DNA of 13,243 nucleotides from an uncultured Eggerthellaceae bacterium (lineage in GTDB: Bacteria > Actinomycetota > Coriobacteriia > Coriobacteriales > Eggerthellaceae). The stretch's first letter is position 1; every line of letters begins with the position of its first letter. The DNA lies in assembly GCA_934630905.1 (NCBI GenBank), contig CAKTXN010000048.1, positions 1-13,243 of the forward strand, given 5' to 3'. The notes below the pieces were generated by a model. It was not told where the DNA came from and ran no database searches. It worked only from the letters and a program-made list of their open reading frames with translations. The position numbers and the translations under genes are program-made. Below, piece after piece: positions 1 through 5,947 of the stretch.

Positions 1-402
1 CTGGCGCGGGTCGTCGTTTTGGGCGAGGCTCTTCCGGAGGGGTTCGCCATCGGGCCGGATACCGCCCTGGTCTCGCCGCGCCTTTCCATCAACGCTGCCA
101 AAGGGAAGAGGATCTCGAAGGCGTTGATCGCAGCCGGCCGCGTCATCTACGCGCTCGAGAACCCCGGTCACGAGTTGGACGACGCCACGCGCAAGTACAT
201 CCGCGCCCAGCTGCCGGGCGTCTGCGAGGCGCTGCGCTACGATGCTGCGGCGATTCTCTGGATCGCCGACAACGGCCTGGTTTCGGGAGCGGCCGCGGCC
301 AAAGCCGCCACCGCCTGCACCGAGAAGGGCCTGACCGAGGCGGCGGCGGCGCTCCTGGACGCATCTGCCGCCAGCAAGAAGAAAAGCAAGCTGGAGCTCT
401 AG
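1..402 (+). CDS. C-terminal part of an alanine-rich helical protein (partial, hypothetical)
   Basis: The frame is open from the first base of the window to a TAG at 400-402, so the gene very probably begins upstream; the TTG at 19 is only an internal possibility. The visible 133 residues are rich in Ala and Leu and look like successive helix pairs. A segment near the end (TEAAAALLDASAAS) resembles the last helices of ankyrin-like helical repeat proteins, followed by a Lys-rich tail (KKKSK). I do not recognise the family. The stretch is much richer in G and C than everything downstream, which suggests that it belongs to the conserved chromosome and that the accessory region starts just after its stop codon. 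Reality of the gene is likely; any function is unknown. Confidence 0.7.
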   Translation: MARVVVLGEALPEGFAIGPDTALVSPRLSINAAKGKRISKALIAAGRVIYALENPGHELDDATRKYIRAQLPGVCEALRYDAAAILWIADNGLVSGAAAAKAATACTEKGLTEAAAALLDASAASKKKSKLEL

Positions 403-913
403 CCTGGCGCGGGGTCGGCGCTGCGGCATAAAAGCTGCATCATATGAGCGGTAAAATCAAGCCCGTATTCATTGGTCGGTGATTCCATTGCTGCGTCGAA
501 GGAAAGCTGTGGCTCAAATCGATGCGGACCAGCTCAAGGACTAACTTGAGCGTTACGGTGAAATAGCAATGCTCGATGGGATTTCTGTCGCAATGTGAAT
601 TTTCGTGCGAGAATCAGAAAACTCCTGGAGGATTCCAAGCACCTCCAGGAGTTTTCTTGTTTGGCTACGCGGTGGTGGGCCATATCGAAAAGATTCAGCG
701 AGAAACTCCGCCATTGGAGGAAATATCCAGATATTATCGCGAAAGCGCCAAAAATTTTGGTTGCTGGTTCAAGGTAAAAGCTTTCGAACCGCAGACAAAT
801 CTGTGATGTCGCAATGCGTGATTGCCTCGTCCGGCAAGGTCTTGAGCTTTGCCTCAAGGCACAGTATGAGCCCTTATTTCATAATTGGCATCCACTAATG
901 GGTAGGTGACGGA
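403..913. other. Long non-coding gap with a strong hairpin and a possible gene relic
   Basis: No convincing intact gene lies here. At about 494-597 on the plus strand one frame reads VAQIDADQLKD, a TAA stop, then LERYGEIAMLDGISVAM and a TGA. It looks like protein sequence interrupted by a point-mutated stop (CAA to TAA would reopen it), so it may be the remnant of a small gene, but I cannot name it. The gap also holds the 16-bp perfect hairpin listed separately. Several overlapping frames between 576 and 898 run through that hairpin and look like chance. Confidence 0.4.
616..657. terminator. Perfect 16-bp inverted repeat, terminator-like
   Basis: The arms AGAAAACTCCTGGAGG (616-631) and CCTCCAGGAGTTTTCT (642-657) are perfectly complementary and enclose a 10-base loop. 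The arm ends are A-rich on the left and T-rich on the right, with TTGTTT following, so the structure could terminate transcription in either direction. It lies about 210 bp after the first gene and 256 bp before the next, so it may end a transcript that has lost its gene. Confidence 0.6.
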
Positions 914-1453
914 ATGGATTTACCAACAAGCGTATATTTGGCACTGAGCATACTGTCTGCCATTCTGGTTGTAGTCTCGGTGACCGTGGCAGTGATTACC
1001 GTAAGGCAGAATAACAAGATGATTGAAGCGAGTACGCGACCGTATATCGTCGTAACGAGCGAGATGACGAATTTTGGAAGCCCCGTTTATTATCTGGTGC
1101 TGAAAAACTACGGCCAATCTGGTGCGCGTATTGATACTTGGTCGGTTGATTTCGATCTGGCAAAGTGCAGTCTCGGAGAAGGCCATGTTCCTTTCAGCAA
1201 TATTGAAGGATCGTTTTTGGCGCCATCGCAAAGCGTCGTATGCGCGGTCGACTATCAAAAATTAAAAGCCCTCGATCGAGGATTGTTGGTTTTTGAAATA
1301 GCCTACAGCTCAGAAAACAAATCCTACAAGGAAAGGTGTCGAGTAAATATCGCTTCCTATGCTGATTTAGTGCACGCTCGCTCATCTAGCTCGTCTGGCG
1401 ACCTTAAAAACATTTCATACGCACTGCAAGACCTTGTGGAAAAGACACTCTAA
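914..1453 (+). CDS. Single-pass membrane protein with a cytosolic or external beta-rich domain (hypothetical)
   Basis: This 179-residue protein begins with a hydrophobic stretch at about residues 8-30 that should be one membrane helix or a signal anchor. Next come a short polar linker (RQNNKMIEAS) and the segment TRPYIVV at about 41-47. A single N-terminal helix followed by an RPYI-type start of a beta-sandwich is a layout I associate with uncharacterised proteins of mobile and defence regions, but I cannot assign a named family. The C-terminus has a Ser-rich stretch (HARSSSSSGDLKN) and a short helix. The ATG at 914 follows a GGTAGGTGACGGA stretch that provides only a modest ribosome-binding site. 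It is monocistronic, with gaps of several hundred bases on both sides. Confidence 0.7.
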   Translation: MDLPTSVYLALSILSAILVVVSVTVAVITVRQNNKMIEASTRPYIVVTSEMTNFGSPVYYLVLKNYGQSGARIDTWSVDFDLAKCSLGEGHVPFSNIEGSFLAPSQSVVCAVDYQKLKALDRGLLVFEIAYSSENKSYKERCRVNIASYADLVHARSSSSSGDLKNISYALQDLVEKTL

Positions 1454-1508
1454 ACTAAATAATCATTTAGCGTAGTCTCACAGCACATTCTCCCTGAATA
1501 CAAAATAT

Positions 1509-1543
1509 GGTGAGAATTGGGAATACTATTCCCAATTCTCACC
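1509..1543. terminator. Perfect 15-bp hairpin, possible terminator
   Basis: The arms GGTGAGAATTGGGAA (1509-1523) and TTCCCAATTCTCACC (1529-1543) pair perfectly around a 5-base loop, 55 bp after the preceding stop codon. On the plus strand no T-run follows. On the minus strand the hairpin is followed by ATATTTTGTATT, which is more terminator-like. It may be a two-way terminator or another structured element. Confidence 0.45.
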
Positions 1544-1600
1544 CTCTCAACGAAAGCGCAGATCAACTTCCCCGTTGAGGGAAGTCGTTGCCATCAAGCT

Positions 1601-1669
1601 ATTCTGTGAGATTTCGACTTTTCATTCCGTGAGATTTGCGGTTTCTATTCCGTGGATTTCGAAAAAGCG
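1601..1669 (+). repeat. 23-bp phased repeat, array 1 (three units)
   Basis: Units begin at 1601, 1624 and 1647, exactly 23 bp apart. The conserved core is ATTCCGTGAGATTTCG, followed by about seven T-rich variable bases. Unit 1 has ATTCTGTGAGATTTCG, unit 2 ATTCCGTGAGATTTGC, and unit 3 ATTCCGTGGATTTCG with one base missing inside the core. The same repeat with the same period recurs at 4011 and 5244. It lies 251 bp upstream of the chosen start of the next gene. Confidence 0.75.
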
Positions 1670-1919
1670 ATCGCTTTGAGAACAGGCGAATCTTTTCCTG
1701 CTCCAAAGAGAACACGGTTTCATCAAAAATGTGAAAAGAAAGTGAAACTCCGGCGCATATCCTTGTTCCGTGCCAGGAATGCGCCGCTCAAAAACGAACA
1801 CTAATCAGAGAAAAATAGACAATCGCGCATCTGCAAGCTGCAGTCCCCAATCCTGCGCCTGCGGCCTGCTGGCGCGCAAAAACACAAGAAGGAAAGGACG
1901 CAGTACGAGCATTCAGTTA

Positions 1920-2384
1920 ATGGCCGCAACACTTGCCATCACCATGGCACTTGTCTTCTATACTGTTGGTGTGTTCTCAGAGCGCACTTCCGGCAAACTC
2001 ACCTTGAAGCACGTTGTGCTGTTCTGGCTGGGTCTGGCCTGCGACACCACGGATACAACTATCATGACTCTCATCGCCCAGCAGGGTGCCAGCGCCGTTG
2101 CGGGCGCCGACATCCACGGCATCTCCGGCCTGCTTGCCATTATTCTCATGCTCTTCCATGCGGGCTGGGCAACATTTACGTTCGTTCGTGGCAACGAGAA
2201 AACGCGTGGCGCATTCCATACCTTCAGCACCGTTGTATGGCTTGTGTGGTTGATCCCCTACGTCATTGGTCTGCTGGTAGGCATCCCTATGATCCATCCG
2301 GAGCCCGTTTGCGTCATTAGCACGAGTGTGATAGCCGTTGGTCTTATCGCGTTGGCGCTGTTCATCGAGCCAAGCCGCAAATAG
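1920..2384 (+). CDS. HsmA/TIGR03987-type multi-pass membrane protein
   Basis: From the ATG at 1920 the protein has 154 residues and five hydrophobic stretches. The order of motifs matches what I remember of the TIGR03987 (HsmA-like) family: LVFYTVGVFSER at the end of helix 1, FWLGLACDTTDTT in helix 2, DIHGISGLLAIILMLFHAGW in helix 3, and FSTVVWLVWLIPY in helix 4. A further C-terminal helix (about residues 133-150) ends at EPSRK. The paired Asp-Thr residues and the His residues inside helices are family features, but the biochemical role is not known to me. The frame is open upstream to 1770. I chose 1920 because the protein then begins directly with the first membrane helix, although the nearest purine-rich site (AAGGAAAGGA, near 1889-1898) is too far away to be ideal. 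Confidence 0.65.
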   Translation: MAATLAITMALVFYTVGVFSERTSGKLTLKHVVLFWLGLACDTTDTTIMTLIAQQGASAVAGADIHGISGLLAIILMLFHAGWATFTFVRGNEKTRGAFHTFSTVVWLVWLIPYVIGLLVGIPMIHPEPVCVISTSVIAVGLIALALFIEPSRK

Positions 2385-2423
2385 GCGTATTTCCCCAGCT
2401 CGAAAGCAATATCGCAAAAGCAA

Positions 2424-2457
2424 AAGCAAGGTCGGGAACGAAACTCCGGCCTTGCTT
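2424..2457 (+). terminator. 12-bp hairpin after the HsmA-like gene
   Basis: AAGCAAGGTCGG (2424-2435) pairs with CCGGCCTTGCTT (2446-2457) with a single G-U wobble and a 10-base loop. It lies 40 bp after the stop codon at 2384. The following GCTTCTCG is only weakly T-rich, so termination is likely but not certain. Confidence 0.5.
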
Positions 2458-2482
2458 GCTTCTCGAGCAGTAAATTGCTTCT

Positions 2483-2718
2483 CTATATTTCGGATATCAG
2501 CAAAACTTTATCCTCCGCTGCTTGGGTAAGATCGACTTGAATCGCATCGCCGACGCGAACGGAAAAATCTTGATCGGGCTTGTTGACGAGCGCAGCTTCA
2601 AGGCAACTATCACCTATACGTTTAAGATTTGCCAAACTTGTTCGGGCTGCTTTTTCTCCGAAACAAGAATGCTGCTAACATCGTCGGGAACCATTCGCGC
2701 CTGAAGGGATCGATGATT
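2483..2718 (-). pseudogene. Possible frameshifted remnant of a small unknown gene
   Basis: Immediately after the stop codon of the minus-strand gene at 2719, and in the same frame, the sequence continues to an ATG at 2694 and MVPDDVSSILVSEKKQPEQ, then reaches a TAG at about 2615. Shifting by one base near 2618-2628 reopens it as KRIGDSCLEAALVNKPDQ and SVRVGDAIQVDLTQAAEDK, ending in LISEI and a TAG at 2483-2485. Both pieces have a normal amino-acid composition. A single lost base would therefore join them into a protein of about 70 residues. I cannot name it, there is no good ribosome-binding site, and it may be a decayed tail of the upstream gene. Confidence 0.35.
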
Positions 2719-3510
2719 TCAATTCATCTCTTCGTCATCGGGAAAAGCGCTGCCTGGCATTTGCCCTCGCTCTGCCGTCTCGATTTCGTTACGCAATTCG
2801 TATGCGAGCGTATCTTCTTCCTTCAGATGCCCAGGATGTCCGTACACGTCAGTCGTAATTTGGCAAACTCGCCAATTAAAGTCGGGATCTGCTGGTTCAC
2901 TGGTTCCGCCGAATACTTCGACGCCTGTTACAACGCATGATAAAATCCAGCCATCTTTGGCCAAAGGCATCAACTTTTCGAATTCAAGCTGGTCGTAGTC
3001 GTGATAAGGAGAAAGCGGAAGCTTGACGCCCTCTTCGTTCAGGAAAACGGACTCCACCCAGCCTTCTTCATCGGAGAGCCGCACAGCTAGCGTGTCGCCC
3101 TCTTTGACGTTAGCTATTAGCTGCTCTTCTTCTTCCAGACCGTCGTCGTATTCCGTTTCGGTGGAGTACCAGGTTGTGCATGCCCAAAGATCGGTCGAAG
3201 TAATGCGCAGGTCAATGCCGTTTCGAAGACCACGTTCCTCGAAATCGGCGATCGTTAATCTGTCTAGCCTTTCTCTAAAGCCTCTCATCTCGATTCGCTG
3301 ATCTAAGTTGGGAACATCAATTACGCCCGTTTCAACCATGTTGGCGAAGGCGTCAAGATTTGGCAGGCCGTTTTCATCGGTTCCCGTGTAGTACTCGTCA
3401 AGCAAATAGTCTCGAGCATCGAAATGAGGACCTTCGTAAGGTTTTGGGTTGGGTAGAAGACTGCCGGGTTCGTATTTGTCGTTGCCGCTGCTGTGCTCTC
3501 TGCATTCCAT
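2719..3510 (-). CDS. Acidic soluble hypothetical protein
   Basis: The protein has 263 residues from an ATG at 3510 that is preceded by a good site (GAGGAAAGGAAG, about 7 bases away). A longer in-frame start exists at 3600, but it adds a basic stretch without a ribosome-binding site. The sequence is strongly acidic, with runs such as DDGLEEEEQ in the middle and DDEEMN at the end. There is no signal peptide or membrane segment, so it is probably cytoplasmic. A segment (NVKEGDTLAVRLSDEEGWVE) looks like a small beta-barrel, and SPYHDYDQLEFEKLMPLAKD and the Trp-containing segment after it suggest a second beta-rich domain. I do not recognise the family. It stands alone, and remnants of another small gene directly follow it. 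Confidence 0.75.
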   Translation of the reverse strand: MECREHSSGNDKYEPGSLLPNPKPYEGPHFDARDYLLDEYYTGTDENGLPNLDAFANMVETGVIDVPNLDQRIEMRGFRERLDRLTIADFEERGLRNGIDLRITSTDLWACTTWYSTETEYDDGLEEEEQLIANVKEGDTLAVRLSDEEGWVESVFLNEEGVKLPLSPYHDYDQLEFEKLMPLAKDGWILSCVVTGVEVFGGTSEPADPDFNWRVCQITTDVYGHPGHLKEEDTLAYELRNEIETAERGQMPGSAFPDDEEMN

Positions 3511-3838
3511 GATGGCACTTCCTTTCCTCTGGTTTTGTCCCTTGCAAATCCTCTTGTGTTTTGCGCGATGGCTCTGTCGTTTTATCTGCGCGATTAGCAT
3601 GCCGTAATGCGACCATTATGACAGGTCAGGTTGTTGTGCATGGTTGATTCTTGGTACATGCGTAAACGTTTTGGCAGTATGGGCTTGCAACAGGGGAAGG
3701 AAAGGCGAGAGATTCTGCGTGGCACTTTACTGCGACGTACGCCGCCATTGTCGCAACTGCCACATGCAGGAGTAGCGGGTTGCGTTTTGTCGCTGGACTT
3801 TTCCGGGCGCCATACGTCGTCGCCGGGAATGCGATGCG

Positions 3839-3928
3839 TGCTATACTTCAGTTATCGAGGGAATGCCTCCGGCTCTGAACAGGGACGCAGGCTTTCCCTT
3901 AATTCTTCTCTTGTTCTTGCGTCCTTTT
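3839..3928 (+). ncRNA. Candidate small RNA with two mutually exclusive hairpins
   Basis: An extended -10 box, TG-C-TATACT (3839-3847), would start a transcript near 3854. The transcript could fold as GGGAATGCCT (3859-3868) with AGGCTTTCCC (3889-3898), with one T-T mismatch. Alternatively, GGACGCA (3883-3889) can pair with TGCGTCC (3918-3924), which is followed by TTTTC and looks like a weak terminator. The two pairings share bases and cannot coexist. There is no good -35 box and no known RNA family that I recognise, so this is a structural guess. Confidence 0.25.
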
Positions 3929-4010
3929 CAATCAAAAAGGTGAAGACAGGAAAACCATTCCCATTCTTGCTCATAACACAAGAAGCGTTTTGTGGGGGTC
4001 TCGTGATCCC

Positions 4011-4056
4011 ATTCTGCGAGATTCGCGCTTTTCATTTCGCGTGATCTTGAAACAGT
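4011..4056 (+). repeat. 23-bp phased repeat, array 2 (two units)
   Basis: Units begin at 4011 (ATTCTGCGAGATTCGC) and 4034 (ATTTCGCGTGATCTTG), 23 bp apart, and match the core of arrays 1 and 3. The 24 bases before 4011 (GTTTTGTGGGGGTCTCG and on) could be a third, more diverged unit. The array lies between the candidate RNA and the terminator of the Abi gene. Confidence 0.6.
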
Positions 4057-4110
4057 AAGCTGAAGAGACTCTAGAAAGGCTCTGTGAAGCGCTGGTCATT
4101 CGACTCTTTC

Positions 4111-4151
4111 CAAAAAAATCAGGGCGAAACCAGTCGCCCAGTCCCGCCCTG
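4111..4151 (-). terminator. Intrinsic terminator of the Abi gene
   Basis: Read on the minus strand, the sequence forms either CAGGGCG/CGCCCTG with an 18-base loop or GGGCGA/TCGCCC with a 6-base loop, followed at once by ATTTTTTT (A-run at 4112-4118 on the plus strand). It lies about 30 bp after the stop codon at 4183. Confidence 0.75.
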
Positions 4152-4152
4152 C

Positions 4153-4169
4153 AAAGCCTTCTGGCTTTT
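4153..4169. terminator. Small second hairpin next to the terminator
   Basis: AAAGCC (4153-4158) pairs with GGCTTT (4163-4168) around a TTCT loop and is followed by TTC on the plus strand. It is short and may only assist the neighbouring terminator. Confidence 0.35.
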
Positions 4170-4182
4170 CGAGATAATAAAA

Positions 4183-5144
4183 TTATGACAGGTTATATCC
4201 TTTCGTCAATGCTTCAATGAAGCTAATAGACGAAAAAATCAAACTGTTTTCGGGATATAGATGCGCCTCGTTGAATGAAGAAAAGATTCGATGAAGCGCA
4301 TCTTTTGCTTTGTTTTTGGATTCACCATCCCGGACAATCCGATCATGCAGATACAGAAGTGTTGCAATTTCCCTCATTCTTGCATTGGCGAGCTTTGAGT
4401 TTCTTCTTGCTTTGGAAATATTCATTCTTGCTATACTTTGCGAAACCTGGCTTGGAAGATTGACTTCTGTATTTTCCGTTTCCGCGAAACCGTTGATAAT
4501 ACATGTGCCGTGGGCCGCCGCGTTTCTGATGGACTTCACTTTCTTCAACATGTAATGTTCGTCTCGTAGCGCCTTATCGCTCCAGCGTTCTGCGCAGAAT
4601 CGGCAAAAATCAATAAAGCGACCAAAGGACATGATTTCAAGAAAAACCCAAGAAAAACCCAGACGGGCATATCGTGACGATATTTCTGAAGAAGACTCCC
4701 GCAATAGGTGTCGTTGTCGTGCTGACCAATCTCATGCTCTAAAATCTCAGCCCTTTTCTTTGCGAGGGAATCCTTGTAGTCCACAACAATGGAATAACCA
4801 TCCTCGTCTGCGCTTTCGGTGATTCTTTTGAGGATTCGAACCTTTTCATAATGCTCTATATCGAGCGCCATGGACAAGAACGCTGATCGCAAATTCTGAT
4901 CAAGGTAAGAAAGGTCGCGAAGCTGTCCGAAATCCAACTGAATATACTGCCCATTATGTTCTCCGCCTTCATATTTAGGAAATAGTTTCCTGAAAGCGGC
5001 AAGGCGGTAGTAATTATTCTTTGCTTTTAGATAAGCAATCGCGCTTTCTTCGGAGCAAATCTGAAAACTGATGCCCTTTTCTTTCATGTGGACAATCTGC
5101 TCTTCGAAAGGGAGTTTTTTCTTTTGGTGAGCAATGATGGTCAT
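4183..5144 (-). pseudogene. Abi_2 family (AbiD/AbiF-like) abortive infection protein, frameshifted by an 11-bp duplication
   Basis: Two overlapping minus-strand frames form one Abi_2-family gene. The first, from ATG 5144, carries the N-terminal half with NNYYRLAAFRK at about 43-53 and continues to MPVWVFL at about 159-165. The second frame continues with EIMSFGRFIDFCRFC and the HEPN-type motif RNAAAH (R203 and H208 after repair), then ends at 4183. Exactly at the junction the 11-bp unit GGGTTTTTCTT (minus strand) is present twice. Removing one copy gives one frame of 316 residues, a usual Abi_2 length, and the join WVFLEIMSFG. Abi_2 proteins are HEPN-superfamily predicted RNases that stop phage growth by harming the host. 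In the present state translation stops after about 199 residues, before the RNAAAH motif, so the protein should be inactive. Confidence 0.85.
4639..4660 (-). repeat. 11-bp exact tandem duplication inside the Abi gene
   Basis: On the plus strand AAGAAAAACCC occurs at 4639-4649 and again at 4650-4660. Eleven is not a multiple of three, so the extra copy shifts the frame. Such a repeat can expand or contract by slipped-strand replication. Confidence 0.9.
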
Positions 5145-5185
5145 GCGCGACCTTTCCCAAATCCAGATTTGTTTGCGATTCTAAG

Positions 5186-5191
5186 ATTATA
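5186..5191 (-). promoter_or_regulatory. -10 box of the Abi gene
   Basis: ATTATA on the plus strand is a perfect TATAAT on the minus strand, 41 bp before the Abi start codon, with GAAAGG as ribosome-binding site about 6 bases before the ATG. A TTGTCC lies upstream but at 21-bp spacing, so the -35 is weak. Confidence 0.45.
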
Positions 5192-5243
5192 GCCCCTATC
5201 GGATGTTCTTATGGACAATAGAGCTCGTTGGGCTCGGGAAGTC

Positions 5244-5358
5244 ATTCCGTGGAATTCTACATTTCCATTCAGTGAAATTTCGCAAATTCATTCAGTATGA
5301 TTTCAATTTTTCATTCCGTGATATTTTCGGTTTTGAGTCCGTGCGATTTCAAAATCCT
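5244..5358 (+). repeat. 23-bp phased repeat, array 3 (five units)
   Basis: Units begin at 5244, 5267, 5290, 5313 and 5336, each exactly 23 bp after the last. The starts read ATTCCGTGGAATTC, ATTCAGTGAAATTTCG, ATTCAGTATGATTTC, ATTCCGTGATATTTTCG and AGTCCGTGCGATTTC. The sequence varies but the spacing does not, which points to a feature read on one face of the helix. A period of 23 is not a multiple of three, so it is not coding. The last unit touches the start of the ATPase remnant. Confidence 0.8.
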
Positions 5359-5565
5359 CAAATAAAACGCCTGGTGGATGACAGTTCGCAATTCATTATT
5401 GCCACGCATTCGCCCATGATTATGGCGTTTCCCGGGGCTTGTTTGCTTGAATTGACAAGCGAAGGTATCGAAGAGGTGGATTATTGGGCCACGGAGCATT
5501 TCTGCGTAATGCGGGAATTCCTCAATGCGCCCGAGAAGGTATTCGGTGAGCTGTTCGAGGCATAG
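5353..5565 (+). pseudogene. C-terminal stub of an AAA-family ATPase (COG3910-like)
   Basis: From about 5353 the frame reads NPQIKRLVDDSSQFIIATHS, then PMIMAFPGA, ending in TEHFCVMREFLNAPEKVFGE and LFEA with a TAG at 5563-5565. QFIIATHSP-MAFPGA, followed by a TEH...REFLN..E tail, is the characteristic end of small SMC/ABC-like AAA ATPases of the COG3910 type, including the H-loop His of THSP. These proteins are normally around 240 residues. Here only about 70 remain, and Walker A, signature and Walker B are missing. Upstream the frame runs into the 23-bp repeat array, which does not encode ATPase sequence. The gene was therefore truncated at or very near the end of the array. Confidence 0.7.
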
Positions 5566-5772
5566 CGAAGGCTCTTGCTTGCCGCTGGGCTTTCCGGACG
5601 CCAAATGTCGCTGCCGGCCACGATTGGCGATCTGGCCAGCTTCCGGTTTAGTGTCTACAATGGGTGAGATGGTAATGCGCCGGGTAAAAGCGTCCAGGCG
5701 ATTGAGTCGCAGGTGCGCGAAGCCGCGCGGGCATGTGGGCATAGCGTGAATGGGATTTACAACGAGGTTGTT
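5566..5772 (+). other. Degenerate spacer between ATPase and Nudix stubs
   Basis: A frame beginning after the ATPase stop reads LLLAAGLSGRQMSLPATIGD, a TGA at about 5667, then APGKSVQAIESQVREAARAC and continues in frame into the Nudix start. Its amino-acid make-up is protein-like, so it may be a remnant, but I cannot assign it. The segment 5579-5618 resembles 3787-3827. Confidence 0.3.
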
Positions 5773-5898
5773 ATGAAAACGGTCGAAGTAGTTGCTGCAA
5801 TCATAAAAGACGATAAAACTGCAGGTGAAAAGCCTGTCATTTTGGCAACGCAGCGCGGCTATACAAAAAAGAAGCGGTTGGGGCGTATAATTCGCTAA
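5773..5898 (+). pseudogene. N-terminal stub of a Nudix (MutT-like) nucleotide pyrophosphohydrolase
   Basis: The ATG at 5773 begins MKTVEVVAAIIKDD, followed by VILATQRGYTKKK. This is the typical first strand and turn of (deoxy)nucleoside triphosphate pyrophosphohydrolases of the MutT group. The frame then leaves the family (RLGRIIR) and stops at 5898 after 41 residues; intact members have roughly 130-140. The Nudix box with its catalytic Glu residues should come next but is absent, so no enzyme can be made. Nudix genes of this type are often found next to cytosine-C5 methyltransferases, which fits the genes that follow. The end of the stub also supplies the likely promoter of the endonuclease gene. 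Confidence 0.7.
5886..5891 (+). promoter_or_regulatory. -10 box before the endonuclease gene
   Basis: A perfect TATAAT lies 56 bp before the ATG at 5948, inside the out-of-family tail of the Nudix stub. The upstream -35 position (TACAAA, 18-bp spacing) is weak. Confidence 0.4.
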
Positions 5899-5947
5899 CA
5901 AACCCAAGAACCGTACGAGGGGACTGGAACATTGGATAGGGGGAGAT

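Larger units (their letters stand above)
1454..1919. other. Non-coding gap holding a hairpin and repeat array 1
   Basis: This 466-bp gap contains a 15-bp hairpin and three units of the 23-bp repeat (both listed separately). A frame that is open from 1770 could extend the following membrane protein by 50 residues, but that stretch is Arg/Ser/Cys-rich and lacks the look of coding sequence, so I treat it as untranslated. No clear promoter was found; a TTGAGA at about 1676 has no good partner. Confidence 0.4.
3511..4182. other. Long non-coding gap with RNA-like hairpins, repeat array 2 and a terminator
   Basis: This 672-bp gap has no gene I can support; a 137-codon frame at 3631-4044 crosses the repeat array and the hairpins and has no recognisable content. 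The gap contains a segment (3787-3827) about 80% identical to 5579-5618, a candidate small RNA (3839-3928), array 2 of the 23-bp repeat, and the terminator of the Abi gene on the minus strand. Confidence 0.4.

Noticed and set aside
1770..1919. Longer start for the HsmA-like membrane protein
   Set aside because: The extra 50 residues are Arg/Ser/Cys-rich, unlike the family, and the protein begins naturally with its first membrane helix at 1920.
3631..4044. 137-codon plus-strand frame in the long gap
   Set aside because: It runs through the candidate RNA hairpins and repeat array 2, has no recognisable motif and no ribosome-binding site of note.
5203..5352. N-terminal 50 codons of the frame that leads into the ATPase stub
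   Set aside because: These codons are the 23-bp repeat array read in one frame; they show no ATPase sequence and no ribosome-binding site.
1601..5358. 23-bp repeats as a CRISPR array
   Set aside because: Units are directly abutting with no unique spacers, they are too divergent, and no cas gene is present.
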